Program-made: the position numbers and the translations under genes
DNA from: Streptomyces sp. HUAS YS2
GTDB taxonomy: Bacteria > Actinomycetota > Actinomycetes > Streptomycetales > Streptomycetaceae
Reading direction: 5' to 3'
DNA length: 64,000 nt
NCBI RefSeq assembly: GCF_033343995.1
Contig: NZ_CP137573.1
Coordinates: forward strand, 1,488,001 to 1,552,000
The notes under the pieces: model-generated
The model's input: only the letters and a program-made list of their open reading frames with translations
The model's database searches: none
Told to the model about the DNA's origin: nothing
Part shown: piece by piece, positions 9,226-17,436 of the stretch
Layout: every line of letters starts with the position of its first letter
Numbering within the stretch: the first letter of the stretch is position 1

Positions 9226-9243
9226 TACGTTCAGGACATGTCC
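9226..9243 (+). promoter_or_regulatory. putative leaderless promoter and palindromes at the TetR start
   Basis: A -10-like TACGTT at 9226-9231 ends 6 nt before the ATG at 9238, so transcription would begin at or next to the start codon. A perfect 10-bp palindrome GGACATGTCC (9234-9243) covers the start codon, and CTGCA-CCGA-TGCAG (9212-9225) lies just upstream. Both are candidate autoregulatory sites. Confidence 0.35.
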
Positions 9244-10101
9244 AAGGCCGCGAAGACACCCCGTGCCACACCTCAGCCCGACGCTCCCGCCACGGAGAGC
9301 GCCGCGGGCACCCGCGCCGCCGCCCAGCGGCTCAAGATGCGCCGTGAGCTGGCGGCGGCGGCGATGGAACTCTTCGCGACCAAGGGCTACGAGGCGACCA
9401 CGGTCGACGAGATCGCGGCCGCGGCCGGCGTGGCCCGGCGGACCTTCTTCCGCCACTTCCGCTCCAAGGAAGAGGCGATCTTCCCGGATCACGACGACAC
9501 CCTGGTGCGCGCCGAGGCGGTGCTCAACGCGGCGCCGCCGCACGAGCACCCGCTGGACACGGTCTGCCGGGGCATCAAGGAAGTCATGAAGATGTACGCG
9601 GGGTCCCCGGCGGTCTCCGTGGAGCGCTACCGGCTCACCCGCGAGGTGCCGACCCTGCGGGAGCGGGAGATCGCCTCGGTGGCCCGCTACGAGCGGCTGT
9701 TCACCCGGTACCTGCTCGGGCACTTCGACGAGCGCGACCACCACGACGGCAACGACGACCCGCTGCTGGCCGAGGTGGCCGCCTCGGCGGTCGTCACGGC
9801 CCACAACCACGTACTGCGGCGCTGGCTCCGGGCCGGCGGCCAGGGCGACGTGGAGGCCCAGCTGGACCACGCCTTCGCGATCGTGCGGGAGACGTTCGGC
9901 ACCGGCATAGGGGCGCGGCCCGTCGCGGCCGCTCCGTCGGCCCCGGCGACGGTTCCGGCGGCTCCGCCGGCTCAGGCCGAGCCGGCGCGGCCCGCCGCGA
10001 CGGCCTCCACCGAGGGCGGTGTGCTGGTCGCCGTGGCACGGACCGACGCCCCGCTGGACGAGGTCATGCGGACGATCCGGCAGGCCCTCGCGGAGAGCTG
10101 A
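9238..10101 (+). CDS. TetR family transcriptional regulator
   Basis: A 287-residue regulator (start MSKAAKTP). Residues about 30-80 form the TetR DNA-binding domain (AMELFATKGYEATTVDEIAAAAGV, then RRTFFRHFRSKEEAIF). The middle is an all-helical ligand-binding domain, followed by a long Ala/Pro-rich linker and a short helical tail, an unusual extension for this family. The position between the hydroxyacyl-CoA dehydrogenase and ccr suggests control of the ethylmalonyl-CoA pathway in response to an acyl-CoA. The frame opens earlier at 9133, overlapping the previous gene. There is no Shine-Dalgarno site; a TACGTT -10 six bases before the ATG argues for leaderless expression. A strong terminator follows at 10128. 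Confidence 0.85.
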   Translation: MSKAAKTPRATPQPDAPATESAAGTRAAAQRLKMRRELAAAAMELFATKGYEATTVDEIAAAAGVARRTFFRHFRSKEEAIFPDHDDTLVRAEAVLNAAPPHEHPLDTVCRGIKEVMKMYAGSPAVSVERYRLTREVPTLREREIASVARYERLFTRYLLGHFDERDHHDGNDDPLLAEVAASAVVTAHNHVLRRWLRAGGQGDVEAQLDHAFAIVRETFGTGIGARPVAAAPSAPATVPAAPPAQAEPARPAATASTEGGVLVAVARTDAPLDEVMRTIRQALAES

Positions 10102-10127
10102 ACCACACCGAAACGATCGATCATTGC

Positions 10128-10156
10128 AACGGCCGCCCCGTCACGGGGCGGCCGTT
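10128..10156 (+). terminator. strong terminator after TetR gene
   Basis: Thirteen-bp perfect arms (AACGGCCGCCCCG / CGGGGCGGCCGTT) with a three-base TCA loop, 27 bp past the TetR stop. It separates the dehydrogenase/TetR unit from ccr. Copies of GATCGATCAT (10115-10124 and 10179-10188) flank it. Confidence 0.75.
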
Positions 10157-10243
10157 TCCGCTGGTGAGGGGCTTTTCTGATCGATCATCGCTCATGCGTG
10201 ACCGGCAGATTGCATCTGAGTGAAATTGTTGGCACCGAGTGCC

Positions 10244-10272
10244 TTGTCAGGTGACACGGCGTGCCATACGTT
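10244..10272 (+). promoter_or_regulatory. predicted ccr operon promoter
   Basis: TTGTCA (10244-10249) and TACGTT (10267-10272) are separated by 17 bp, a good housekeeping-type -35/-10 arrangement. The inverted repeats GGCAC-CGA-GTGCC (10231-10243) and TGTCA-GG-TGACA (10245-10256) overlap or adjoin the -35 and are plausible operators. Confidence 0.5.
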
Positions 10273-10517
10273 GATGTTGTCCGGGCGGCCGGCGCGCAGA
10301 GATCTCCTCGTGCGCCGGCTGTCCCCACAAGCGATCGTGTTTGTGCGCCCGGACGCCTGCGTCACAGGCACCCTTTGCGCCCCACCACCGGCGCAGCCAC
10401 CGCACCACCCCCGCCGAACCGACGGCACACCTCCACAGCAGCACCCCTCAACCCTCGATCCGAGGGGGATCTCCCTCACCGGTCCCCCTCGCACAGCCGC
10501 ACCGCCGGAGGCATCCC
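10273..10517 (+). other. long 5' leader of ccr mRNA (about 240 nt)
   Basis: If the promoter at 10244-10272 is used, the ccr transcript has a leader of about 240 nt before the GTG at 10518. No recognisable cobalamin or other known riboswitch core was found by eye. The 3' part is C-rich with repeated CACC/CCACC runs and little G, so probably weakly structured; it ends in GGAG before ccr. The open frame from 10341 through this region is basic and low-complexity and is not taken as coding. Confidence 0.35.
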
Positions 10518-11855
10518 GTGAAGGACATCCTGGACGCGATCCAGTCGCCGGACTCCACGTCCGCAGACTTCGCCAACATCAAGCTGCCCGAGTCCTACCG
10601 TGCGGTGACCGTGCACAAGGACGAGCAGGAGATGTTCGCCGGGCTCGCGAGCCGCGACAAGGACCCGCGCAAGTCGCTGCACCTCGACGACGTCGCCCTG
10701 CCGGAGCTCGGCCCGGGCGAGGCCCTGGTCGCCGTCATGGCCAGCTCCGTGAACTACAACTCGGTCTGGACCTCGATCTTCGAGCCGGTCTCCACCTTCG
10801 GCTTCCTGGAGCGTTACGGCCGGCTCAGCGAGCTCAGCAAGCGCCACGACCTCCCGTACCACATCATCGGCTCCGACCTCGCGGGCGTCGTGCTCCGCAC
10901 CGGCCCGGGCGTCAACGCCTGGAACCCCGGCGACGAGGTCGTCGCGCACTGCCTCTCCGTCGAGCTGGAGTCCTCGGACGGCCACAACGACACGATGCTC
11001 GACCCCGAGCAGCGCATCTGGGGCTTCGAGACCAACTTCGGCGGCCTCGCCGAGATCGCGCTCGTCAAGTCCAACCAGCTGATGCCGAAGCCCGACCACC
11101 TCAGCTGGGAGGAGGCGGCGTCCCCGGGCCTCGTCAACTCCACCGCGTACCGCCAGCTGGTCTCCCGCAACGGCGCCGGCATGAAGCAGGGCGACAACGT
11201 CCTGATCTGGGGCGCCTCCGGCGGCCTCGGCTCGTACGCCACCCAGTTCGCGCTGGCCGGCGGCGCCAACCCGATCTGCGTCGTCTCCTCCCCCGAGAAG
11301 GCCGACATCTGCCGCTCCATGGGCGCGGAGGCGGTCATCGACCGCAACGCCGAGGGCTACAAGTTCTGGAAGGACGAGCACACCCAGGACCCGAAGGAGT
11401 GGAAGCGCTTCGGCAAGCGCATCCGCGAGCTCACCGGCGGCGAGGACATCGACATCGTCTTCGAGCACCCGGGCCGCGAGACCTTCGGCGCCTCCGTCTA
11501 CGTCACCCGCAAGGGCGGCACCATCACCACCTGCGCCTCCACCTCGGGCTACATGCACGAGTACGACAACCGCTACCTGTGGATGTCCCTGAAGCGCATC
11601 ATCGGCTCGCACTTCGCCAACTACCGCGAGGCGTGGGAGGCCAACCGCCTGATCGCCAAGGGCAAGATCCACCCGACGCTGTCGAAGGTCTACTCCCTGG
11701 AGGACACCGGCCAGGCCGCGTACGACGTGCACCGCAACCTGCACCAGGGCAAGGTCGGCGTGCTCGCGCTGGCCCCCGAGGAGGGCCTTGGCGTGCGCAA
11801 CCACGAGCTGCGCGCCCAGCACATCGACGCGATCAACCGCTTCCGGAACATCTGA
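10518..11855 (+). CDS. ccr: crotonyl-CoA carboxylase/reductase
   Basis: A 445-residue medium-chain dehydrogenase/reductase. It catalyses NADPH-dependent reductive carboxylation of crotonyl-CoA to (2S)-ethylmalonyl-CoA, the key step of the ethylmalonyl-CoA pathway and a source of ethylmalonyl extender units for polyketides. The sequence closely resembles Streptomyces Ccr as I know it: KDILDAIQS start, ASSVNYNSVWTSIFEP, YHIIGSDLAGVV, IWGASGGLGSYATQFA (nucleotide-binding loop), VFEHPGRETFGASV and IIGSHFANYREA. The GTG start at 10518 has a GGAG site 9 nt upstream and gives the expected N-terminus. It is the first gene of ccr-meaA-mcl-mch-mcd, with 29 bp to meaA. Confidence 0.96.
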   Translation: MKDILDAIQSPDSTSADFANIKLPESYRAVTVHKDEQEMFAGLASRDKDPRKSLHLDDVALPELGPGEALVAVMASSVNYNSVWTSIFEPVSTFGFLERYGRLSELSKRHDLPYHIIGSDLAGVVLRTGPGVNAWNPGDEVVAHCLSVELESSDGHNDTMLDPEQRIWGFETNFGGLAEIALVKSNQLMPKPDHLSWEEAASPGLVNSTAYRQLVSRNGAGMKQGDNVLIWGASGGLGSYATQFALAGGANPICVVSSPEKADICRSMGAEAVIDRNAEGYKFWKDEHTQDPKEWKRFGKRIRELTGGEDIDIVFEHPGRETFGASVYVTRKGGTITTCASTSGYMHEYDNRYLWMSLKRIIGSHFANYREAWEANRLIAKGKIHPTLSKVYSLEDTGQAAYDVHRNLHQGKVGVLALAPEEGLGVRNHELRAQHIDAINRFRNI

Positions 11856-11884
11856 CGGACCGGCTGAGAGGCGAGAGCACTGCG

Positions 11885-13921
11885 ATGACAGAGCGTCAGA
11901 AGGACCGGCCGTGGCTCATGCGGACGTACGCCGGCCACTCCACGGCCGAGGCGTCCAACGAGCTGTACCGGCGCAACCTGGCGAAGGGCCAGACCGGTCT
12001 CTCGGTCGCCTTCGACCTGCCGACCCAGACCGGCTACGACCCCGACCACATCCTCGCCCGCGGCGAGGTCGGCCGGGTCGGGGTCCCGGTCTCGCACCTC
12101 GGTGACATGCGCCGACTGTTCCAGGACATTCCCCTGGAGCAGATGAACACCTCGATGACCATCAACGCCACCGCCATGTGGCTGCTGGCGCTGTACCAGG
12201 TGGTCGCCGAGGAGCAGGGTGCGGACATCACCAGGCTCCAGGGCACGACGCAGAACGACATCGTGAAGGAGTACCTGTCGCGCGGGACGCACGTCTTCCC
12301 GCCCGGCCCCTCGCTCCGCCTCACGACGGACATGATCGCGTACACGGTCAACAACATCCCGAAGTGGAACCCGATCAACATCTGCAGTTACCACCTGCAG
12401 GAGGCGGGGGCCACTCCGGTCCAGGAGATCTCGTACGCGATGTCCACCGCCATCGCGGTGCTCGACGCCGTCCGCGACTCGGGCCAGGTGCCCGAGGAGC
12501 GGTTCGGCGAGGTGGTCGCCCGCATCTCGTTCTTCGTGAACGCGGGCGTCCGCTTCATCGAGGAGATGTGCAAGATGCGCGCCTTCGGCCGCATCTGGGA
12601 CAAGATCACGCTGGAGCGGTACGGCATCGAGAACGCCAAGCAGCGCCGCTTCCGCTACGGCGTCCAGGTCAACTCGCTCGGGCTGACCGAGGCCCAGCCG
12701 GAGAACAACGTCCAGCGCATCGTGCTCGAGATGCTGGCCGTCACGCTCTCCAAGGACGCGCGCGCCCGGGCCGTGCAGCTGCCCGCCTGGAACGAGGCCC
12801 TCGGCCTGCCCCGGCCCTGGGACCAGCAGTGGTCGCTGCGCATCCAGCAGGTGCTCGCGCACGAGTCCGACCTGCTGGAGTACGAGGACATCTTCGCCGG
12901 CTCGCACGTCATCGAGGCCAAGGTGGAGTCCCTGGTCGCCGAGTGCCTGGCCGAGATCGACCGGATCCAGGAGATGGGCGGCGCGATGGCGGCCGTCGAG
13001 TCCGGCTACCTGAAGTCGCAGCTGGTCTCCTCGCACGCCGAGCGGCGGGCCCGGATCGAGGCCGGCGACGAGAAGATCGTCGGCGTCAACATCTTCGAGA
13101 CCACCGAGGAGAACCCGCTCACCTCGGACCTCGACACGGCGATCATGACGGTCGACCCGGCCGTCGAGGCCCGCGTGGTCGGCTCGCTGAAGGACTGGCG
13201 CGACACCCGCTACCAGCCGCCGTTCAACCACCCGCGTCCCTGCAAGGCGCTGGAGAGGCTGAAGGAGGCGGCGCAGGGCACCGGGAACCTCATGGAGGCC
13301 ACCCTGGAGTGCGCCCGCGCCGGGGTCACCACTGGTGAATGGGCCGGGGCGCTGCGCGAGGTCTTCGGCGAGTACCGCGCCCCCACGGGCGTCTCCTCCG
13401 CCCCGGTCGCGGTCACGGCCGAGGAGGGCACCCCGCTGGCCCAGGTCCGCGAGAAGGTCGCCCGGACCGCCGAGGAGATCGGCGCCGGACGGCTGCGGCT
13501 CCTGGTCGGCAAGCCGGGCCTGGACGGCCACTCCAACGGGGCCGAGCAGATCGCGGTGCGTGCCCGGGACGCCGGTTTCGAGGTGGTCTACCAGGGCATC
13601 CGGCTGACCCCCGAGCAGATCGTCAACGCGGCCCTCGCCGAGGACGTGCACTGCGTGGGTCTGTCGATCCTCTCCGGCTCGCACTCCGAGCTGGTCCCGG
13701 ACGTCCTCGACCGCCTCCGTGAGGCCGGCGCGCCGGACATCCCCGTCATCGTCGGCGGAATCATCCCGAACGCCGACGCCGCAGAACTGAAGCGCGCGGG
13801 TGTCGCCGCCGTCTTCACACCGAAGGACTTCGGTATCACCGAGATCATCGGCCGTATCGTCGACGAGATCCGGAAAGCTCACAAGCTCAGCCCCCTTGAT
13901 CGTACGGAGGTCCCCGCATGA
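11885..13921 (+). CDS. meaA: coenzyme B12-dependent (ethylmalonyl-CoA) mutase, MeaA/Ecm-like
   Basis: A 678-residue acyl-CoA mutase with both domains on one chain. Residues about 1-520 form the substrate TIM barrel (QTGLSVAFDLPTQTGYD near residue 40, VNNIPKWNPINI, VNIFETTEENP). Residues about 535-670 form the cobalamin domain, with the DxHxxG motif Asp547-Gly-His549-Ser-Asn-Gly552 supplying the lower axial His, followed by SGSH and VGGIIP. In this operon it should convert ethylmalonyl-CoA to methylsuccinyl-CoA. MeaA-type proteins were once named methylmalonyl-CoA mutase-like; the neighbours favour ethylmalonyl-CoA. The stop overlaps the mcl start by 4 bp (ATGA). Confidence 0.94.
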   Translation: MTERQKDRPWLMRTYAGHSTAEASNELYRRNLAKGQTGLSVAFDLPTQTGYDPDHILARGEVGRVGVPVSHLGDMRRLFQDIPLEQMNTSMTINATAMWLLALYQVVAEEQGADITRLQGTTQNDIVKEYLSRGTHVFPPGPSLRLTTDMIAYTVNNIPKWNPINICSYHLQEAGATPVQEISYAMSTAIAVLDAVRDSGQVPEERFGEVVARISFFVNAGVRFIEEMCKMRAFGRIWDKITLERYGIENAKQRRFRYGVQVNSLGLTEAQPENNVQRIVLEMLAVTLSKDARARAVQLPAWNEALGLPRPWDQQWSLRIQQVLAHESDLLEYEDIFAGSHVIEAKVESLVAECLAEIDRIQEMGGAMAAVESGYLKSQLVSSHAERRARIEAGDEKIVGVNIFETTEENPLTSDLDTAIMTVDPAVEARVVGSLKDWRDTRYQPPFNHPRPCKALERLKEAAQGTGNLMEATLECARAGVTTGEWAGALREVFGEYRAPTGVSSAPVAVTAEEGTPLAQVREKVARTAEEIGAGRLRLLVGKPGLDGHSNGAEQIAVRARDAGFEVVYQGIRLTPEQIVNAALAEDVHCVGLSILSGSHSELVPDVLDRLREAGAPDIPVIVGGIIPNADAAELKRAGVAAVFTPKDFGITEIIGRIVDEIRKAHKLSPLDRTEVPA

Positions 13922-14883
13922 CCAGCCCCGTGAACCGGCTCCGCCCCCGCCGCTCCTGCCTGGCGGTCCCCGGCTCCAACCCGCGCTTCCTGGAGAAGGC
14001 CCAGGGCCTGGCGGCCGACCAGGTCTTCCTGGACCTGGAGGACGCCTGCGCGCCGCTGGCCAAGCCGGAGGCCCGGCACACCATCGTGAAGTTCCTGAAC
14101 GAGGGCGACTGGACGGGCAAGACCCGCGTGGTCCGCGTCAACGACTGGACGACCCACTGGACGTACCGTGACGTCGTCACCGTCGTCGAGGGCGCCGGCC
14201 AGAACCTCGACTGCATCATGCTGCCGAAGGTCCAGGACGCCCAGCAGATCGTCGCCCTCGACCTGCTGCTCACGCAGATCGAGAAGACCATGGGCTTCGA
14301 GGTCGGCAAGATCGGCATCGAGGCGCAGATCGAGAACGCCCAGGGCCTCGTCAACGTGAACGCGATCGCCCAGGCCTCGCAGCGCGTCGAGACGATCATC
14401 TTCGGCCCGGCCGACTTCATGGCCTCCATCAACATGAAGTCCCTGGTCGTCGGCGAGCAGCCGCCCGGCTACCCGGCGGACGCGTACCACCACATCCTGA
14501 TGAGCATCCTGATGGCCGCCCGCGCCAACAACCTCCAGGCGATCGACGGCCCCTACCTCCAGATCCGCAACCCGGAGGGCTACAAGGCCGTCGCGCAGCG
14601 CGCCGCCGCCCTGGGCTTCGACGGCAAGTGGGTGCTGCACCCGGACCAGGTCGCCGCCGCGAACGAGATCTTCTCGCCCTCGCAGGAGGACTTCGACCAC
14701 GCCGAGCTGATCCTGGACGCGTACGACTACTACACGTCCGAGGCCGGCGGCAAGAAGGGCTCCGCGATGCTCGGCGACGAGATGATCGACGAGGCCTCCC
14801 GCAAGATGGCCCTGGTCATCTCCGGCAAGGGCCGCGCCGCCGGCATGCAGCGCACCAGCAAGTTCGAGATCCCGGAGGCCTGA
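13918..14883 (+). CDS. mcl: CitE-family malyl-CoA / beta-methylmalyl-CoA lyase
   Basis: A 321-residue HpcH/HpaI-CitE family lyase. The start RPRRSCLAVPGSNPRFLEKA, the metal-binding region VFLDLEDACAP, GIEAQIENAQGL and FGPADFMASI match Mg-dependent CoA-ester lyases. In the ethylmalonyl-CoA pathway it cleaves beta-methylmalyl-CoA to glyoxylate and propionyl-CoA and can form or cleave malyl-CoA. It is translationally coupled to meaA (4-bp overlap) and is followed after 5 bp by the MaoC-like hydratase gene. The length is normal for Mcl-type proteins. Confidence 0.93.
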   Translation: MTSPVNRLRPRRSCLAVPGSNPRFLEKAQGLAADQVFLDLEDACAPLAKPEARHTIVKFLNEGDWTGKTRVVRVNDWTTHWTYRDVVTVVEGAGQNLDCIMLPKVQDAQQIVALDLLLTQIEKTMGFEVGKIGIEAQIENAQGLVNVNAIAQASQRVETIIFGPADFMASINMKSLVVGEQPPGYPADAYHHILMSILMAARANNLQAIDGPYLQIRNPEGYKAVAQRAAALGFDGKWVLHPDQVAAANEIFSPSQEDFDHAELILDAYDYYTSEAGGKKGSAMLGDEMIDEASRKMALVISGKGRAAGMQRTSKFEIPEA

Positions 14884-14888
14884 GTCCG

Positions 14889-15401
14889 ATGCAGTTCGGC
14901 CGCACCTACGAAGAGTTCGAAGTCGGCGCCGTGTACAAGCACTGGCCCGGAAAGACGGTCACCGAGTACGACGACCACCTCTTCTGTCTGCTGACGATGA
15001 ACCACCACCCGCTGCACATGGATGTGAACTACGCCGAGAACACGACGGACTTCAAGAAGAACGTCGTCGTCGGCAACTACATCTACTCGCTGCTGCTCGG
15101 CATGTCCGTGCCGGACGTCTCGGGCAAGGCCATCGCCAACCTGGAGATCGAGTCGCTGCGCCACGTCGCGCCGACCTTCCACGGCGACACCATCTACGGC
15201 GAGACCACGGTCCTCGACAAGACGCCGTCGAAGTCGAAGAGCGACCGCGGCATCGTCTACGTCGAGACCAAGGGCTACAAGCAGGACGGCACACTCGTGT
15301 GCGTCTTCCGCCGCAAGGTGATGGTCCCGACCGCCGAGTACATCGAGGCGCGCGGCGGCGAGCAGGCCGGCCGCCCCGAGCTGAAGGAACAGGGGAAGTA
15401 G
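14889..15401 (+). CDS. mch: MaoC-like hotdog hydratase (probable mesaconyl-CoA hydratase)
   Basis: A 170-residue single-hotdog protein. The MaoC core motif, usually GDxNPxH, appears as TMNHHPLHMD near residue 35-45, keeping the His but with Asn in the usual Asp position. The strand segment VVVGNYIYSLLLGM and the C-terminal CVFRRKVMVP are typical of (R)-specific hydratases. By operon position it would interconvert mesaconyl-CoA and beta-methylmalyl-CoA. It is about half the size of the two-hotdog Mch of Rhodobacter, so it should work as a dimer or differ in detail. It lies 5 bp after mcl and 2 bp before mcd. Confidence 0.85.
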   Translation: MQFGRTYEEFEVGAVYKHWPGKTVTEYDDHLFCLLTMNHHPLHMDVNYAENTTDFKKNVVVGNYIYSLLLGMSVPDVSGKAIANLEIESLRHVAPTFHGDTIYGETTVLDKTPSKSKSDRGIVYVETKGYKQDGTLVCVFRRKVMVPTAEYIEARGGEQAGRPELKEQGK

Positions 15402-15403
15402 CC

Positions 15404-16609
15404 ATGGCGCGACTCGCCCAGACCCACGGTCTGACCGATGTGCAGCAGGAGATCCTCTCCACCGTCCGGGACTTCGTCGACAAGGAGATCATCCCGGTCG
15501 CGACGGAGCTGGAGCACCGCGACGAGTACCCGCAGCAGATCGTCGACGGGCTCAAGGAGCTCGGCGTCTTCGGTCTGATGATCCCCGAGGAGTACGGGGG
15601 CCTGGGTGAGTCGCTGCTCACCTACGCCCTGTGCGTGGAGGAGATCGCCCGCGGCTGGATGTCGGTCTCCGGCATCATCAACACGCACTTCATCGTGGCG
15701 TACATGCTGAAGCAGCACGGCACGCAGGAGCAGAAGGAGTACTTCCTTCCGCGGATGGCGGCCGGCGAGACGCGTGGCGCGTTCTCGATGTCGGAGCCGG
15801 GCCTCGGCTCGGACGTGTCGGCGATCACGTCCAAGGCGGTCAAGGACGGCGACGAGTACGTCCTGAACGGTCAGAAGATGTGGCTGACCAACGGCGGAAC
15901 GTCAACGCTGGTCGCCGTTCTCGTCCGAAGTGACGAAGGACACCCGGAGGGCACGGCCCCCCACAAGTCGATGACGACCTTCCTCGTCGAGAAGGAGCCG
16001 GGCTTCGGAGAGGTCCGCCCGGGCCTCACCATCCCCGGCAAGATCGACAAGATGGGTTACAAGGGCGTCGACACGACCGAACTCATCATGGACGGACTGC
16101 GCATTCCGGCCAATCGGGTCCTCGGCGGGGTCACCGGCCGAGGGTTTTACCAAATGATGGACGGCGTCGAGGTCGGCCGCGTGAATGTGGCCGCGCGTGG
16201 CTGCGGCGTCGCTCAGCGTGCCTTCGAGCTGGGTGTCTCGTATGCCCAGCAGCGTCACACTTTCGGCAAGCCGATCGCTCAGCACCAGGCGATCCAGTTC
16301 AAGCTGGCCGAAATGGCTACCAAGGTCGAGGCCGCTCATGCCATGATGGTGAACGCAGCACGCAAAAAGGACTCCGGGGAACGAAACGACCTCGAAGCAG
16401 GGATGGCGAAGTACCTCGCCTCCGAATACTGCAAGGAAGTCGTGGAGGACGCGTTCCGCATTCATGGCGGATACGGGTTCTCGAAGGAGTACGAGATCGA
16501 GCGCCTCTACCGTGAGGCTCCGATGCTGCTCATCGGCGAAGGTACCGCCGAGATCCAGAAAATGATCATTGGACGTCGGCTGCTCGAGGAGTACCGGTTC
16601 CAGGGTTGA
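15404..16609 (+). CDS. mcd: acyl-CoA dehydrogenase (probable methylsuccinyl-CoA dehydrogenase)
   Basis: A 401-residue FAD-dependent acyl-CoA dehydrogenase: N-terminal helical domain, FSMSEPGLGSDVSA and WLTNGG flavin-contact segments, RHTFGKPIAQHQAIQ, IHGGYGFSKEY, and IGEGTAEIQ with Glu379 in the usual catalytic-base position. The operon context indicates oxidation of methylsuccinyl-CoA to mesaconyl-CoA. The start at 15404 follows an AGGGGAAG site. From about 15900 to the end, codons ending in A/T and low-GC words (for example GGGTTTTACC, CGCAAAAAGG) become clearly more common than in neighbouring genes, although the protein family is continuous. The gene ends the ccr operon; a 170-bp gap follows. 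Confidence 0.9.
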   Translation: MARLAQTHGLTDVQQEILSTVRDFVDKEIIPVATELEHRDEYPQQIVDGLKELGVFGLMIPEEYGGLGESLLTYALCVEEIARGWMSVSGIINTHFIVAYMLKQHGTQEQKEYFLPRMAAGETRGAFSMSEPGLGSDVSAITSKAVKDGDEYVLNGQKMWLTNGGTSTLVAVLVRSDEGHPEGTAPHKSMTTFLVEKEPGFGEVRPGLTIPGKIDKMGYKGVDTTELIMDGLRIPANRVLGGVTGRGFYQMMDGVEVGRVNVAARGCGVAQRAFELGVSYAQQRHTFGKPIAQHQAIQFKLAEMATKVEAAHAMMVNAARKKDSGERNDLEAGMAKYLASEYCKEVVEDAFRIHGGYGFSKEYEIERLYREAPMLLIGEGTAEIQKMIIGRRLLEEYRFQG

Positions 16610-16695
16610 TTGTCGGGTTTGAGTCGGTTCGGCCGCGAAGAAGATCACACCCTGTCATCACCTTCCGGCCGCCGACTCGGCTTCTGGCTTTCCCA

Positions 16696-16710
16696 GTTGC
16701 GGCCCGCAAC
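16696..16710. promoter_or_regulatory. palindrome in the psd-pssA upstream region
   Basis: GTTGCGG-C-CCGCAAC, 7-bp perfect arms around one base, in the 170-bp gap between mcd and psd. A -10-like TAGCAT lies at 16714-16719, so this may be an operator or part of the psd promoter. Nothing else was recognised in the gap. Confidence 0.35.
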
Positions 16711-16779
16711 CGATAGCATCGACGGAAAGCCGCCGTCCCCCGATTGCCCGCGCGGCATCATCCGCTACGAAGGTCATCC

Positions 16780-17436
16780 ATGCCCCACAGCCAAACCTCT
16801 GCACCTCGCGACAGCCTCCTCGGCGTACGTATCGCACGCGGAGCATCGCCGTGGCTTCTGCCGACCGTCGCCACCGCGGCGCTCAGCCTCGCGCGCTCGC
16901 GCAGGTCGAAGCGCGCCGCGGCCATCGCCGTGCCCACCACCGCGCTGGCGGCGGGCATGCTGTGGTTCTTCCGCGACCCCGAGCGCGAGATCGCTCAGGG
17001 CCGGGTCATCTCGCCCGCCGACGGTGTGGTGCAGAGCATCATGCCGTGGAAGGACGGCCGGACCCGGGTCGCCATCTTCATGAGCCCGCTGAACGTCCAC
17101 GTCAACCGCGCGCCGCTGGCCGGCACGGTGACGTCCGTGGAGCACATCCCCGGCGGGTTCGTCCCGGCGTTCAACAAGGAGAGCGAGAACAACGAGCGCG
17201 TTGTCTGGCACTTCGACACCGAGCTCGGCGACATCGAGATGGTGCAGATCGCGGGCGCCGTCGCCCGGCGCATCGTGCCGTACATCCCGCAGGGGACCAA
17301 GGTCGAGCAGGGTGACCGCATCGGCCTGATCCGCTTCGGTTCGCGCGTGGACATCTACCTTCCGGAAGGTGTCGAGGTCGCCGTCGAGGTCGGCCAGGCC
17401 ACCACCGCGGGGGTGACTCGCATTGACCGTGATTGA
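16780..17436 (+). CDS. psd: phosphatidylserine decarboxylase proenzyme
   Basis: A 218-residue, archaeal-type short phosphatidylserine decarboxylase. It removes CO2 from phosphatidylserine to make phosphatidylethanolamine at the membrane. Seen: a basic/hydrophobic N-terminal anchor (SLARSRRSKRAAAIAV), FFRDPER, ISPADGVVQSI, IFMSPLNVHVNRAP, and IRFGSRVDIYLP near the C-terminus, where cleavage between Gly and Ser generates the pyruvoyl group. The ATG at 16780 has a GAAGG site. The last 14 bp overlap the start of pssA, so the two phospholipid genes are coupled. Confidence 0.94.
   Translation: MPHSQTSAPRDSLLGVRIARGASPWLLPTVATAALSLARSRRSKRAAAIAVPTTALAAGMLWFFRDPEREIAQGRVISPADGVVQSIMPWKDGRTRVAIFMSPLNVHVNRAPLAGTVTSVEHIPGGFVPAFNKESENNERVVWHFDTELGDIEMVQIAGAVARRIVPYIPQGTKVEQGDRIGLIRFGSRVDIYLPEGVEVAVEVGQATTAGVTRIDRD

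Noticed and set aside
10115..10188. GATCGATCAT direct repeats flanking the TetR terminator as an operator
   Set aside because: A similar word occurs inside the HEAT gene near 7010, and the repeats straddle a terminator rather than a promoter; chance is likely.
10273..10517. Cobalamin or other known riboswitch in the ccr leader
   Set aside because: No recognisable B12-box or other conserved core was seen; the leader is described only as long and C-rich.
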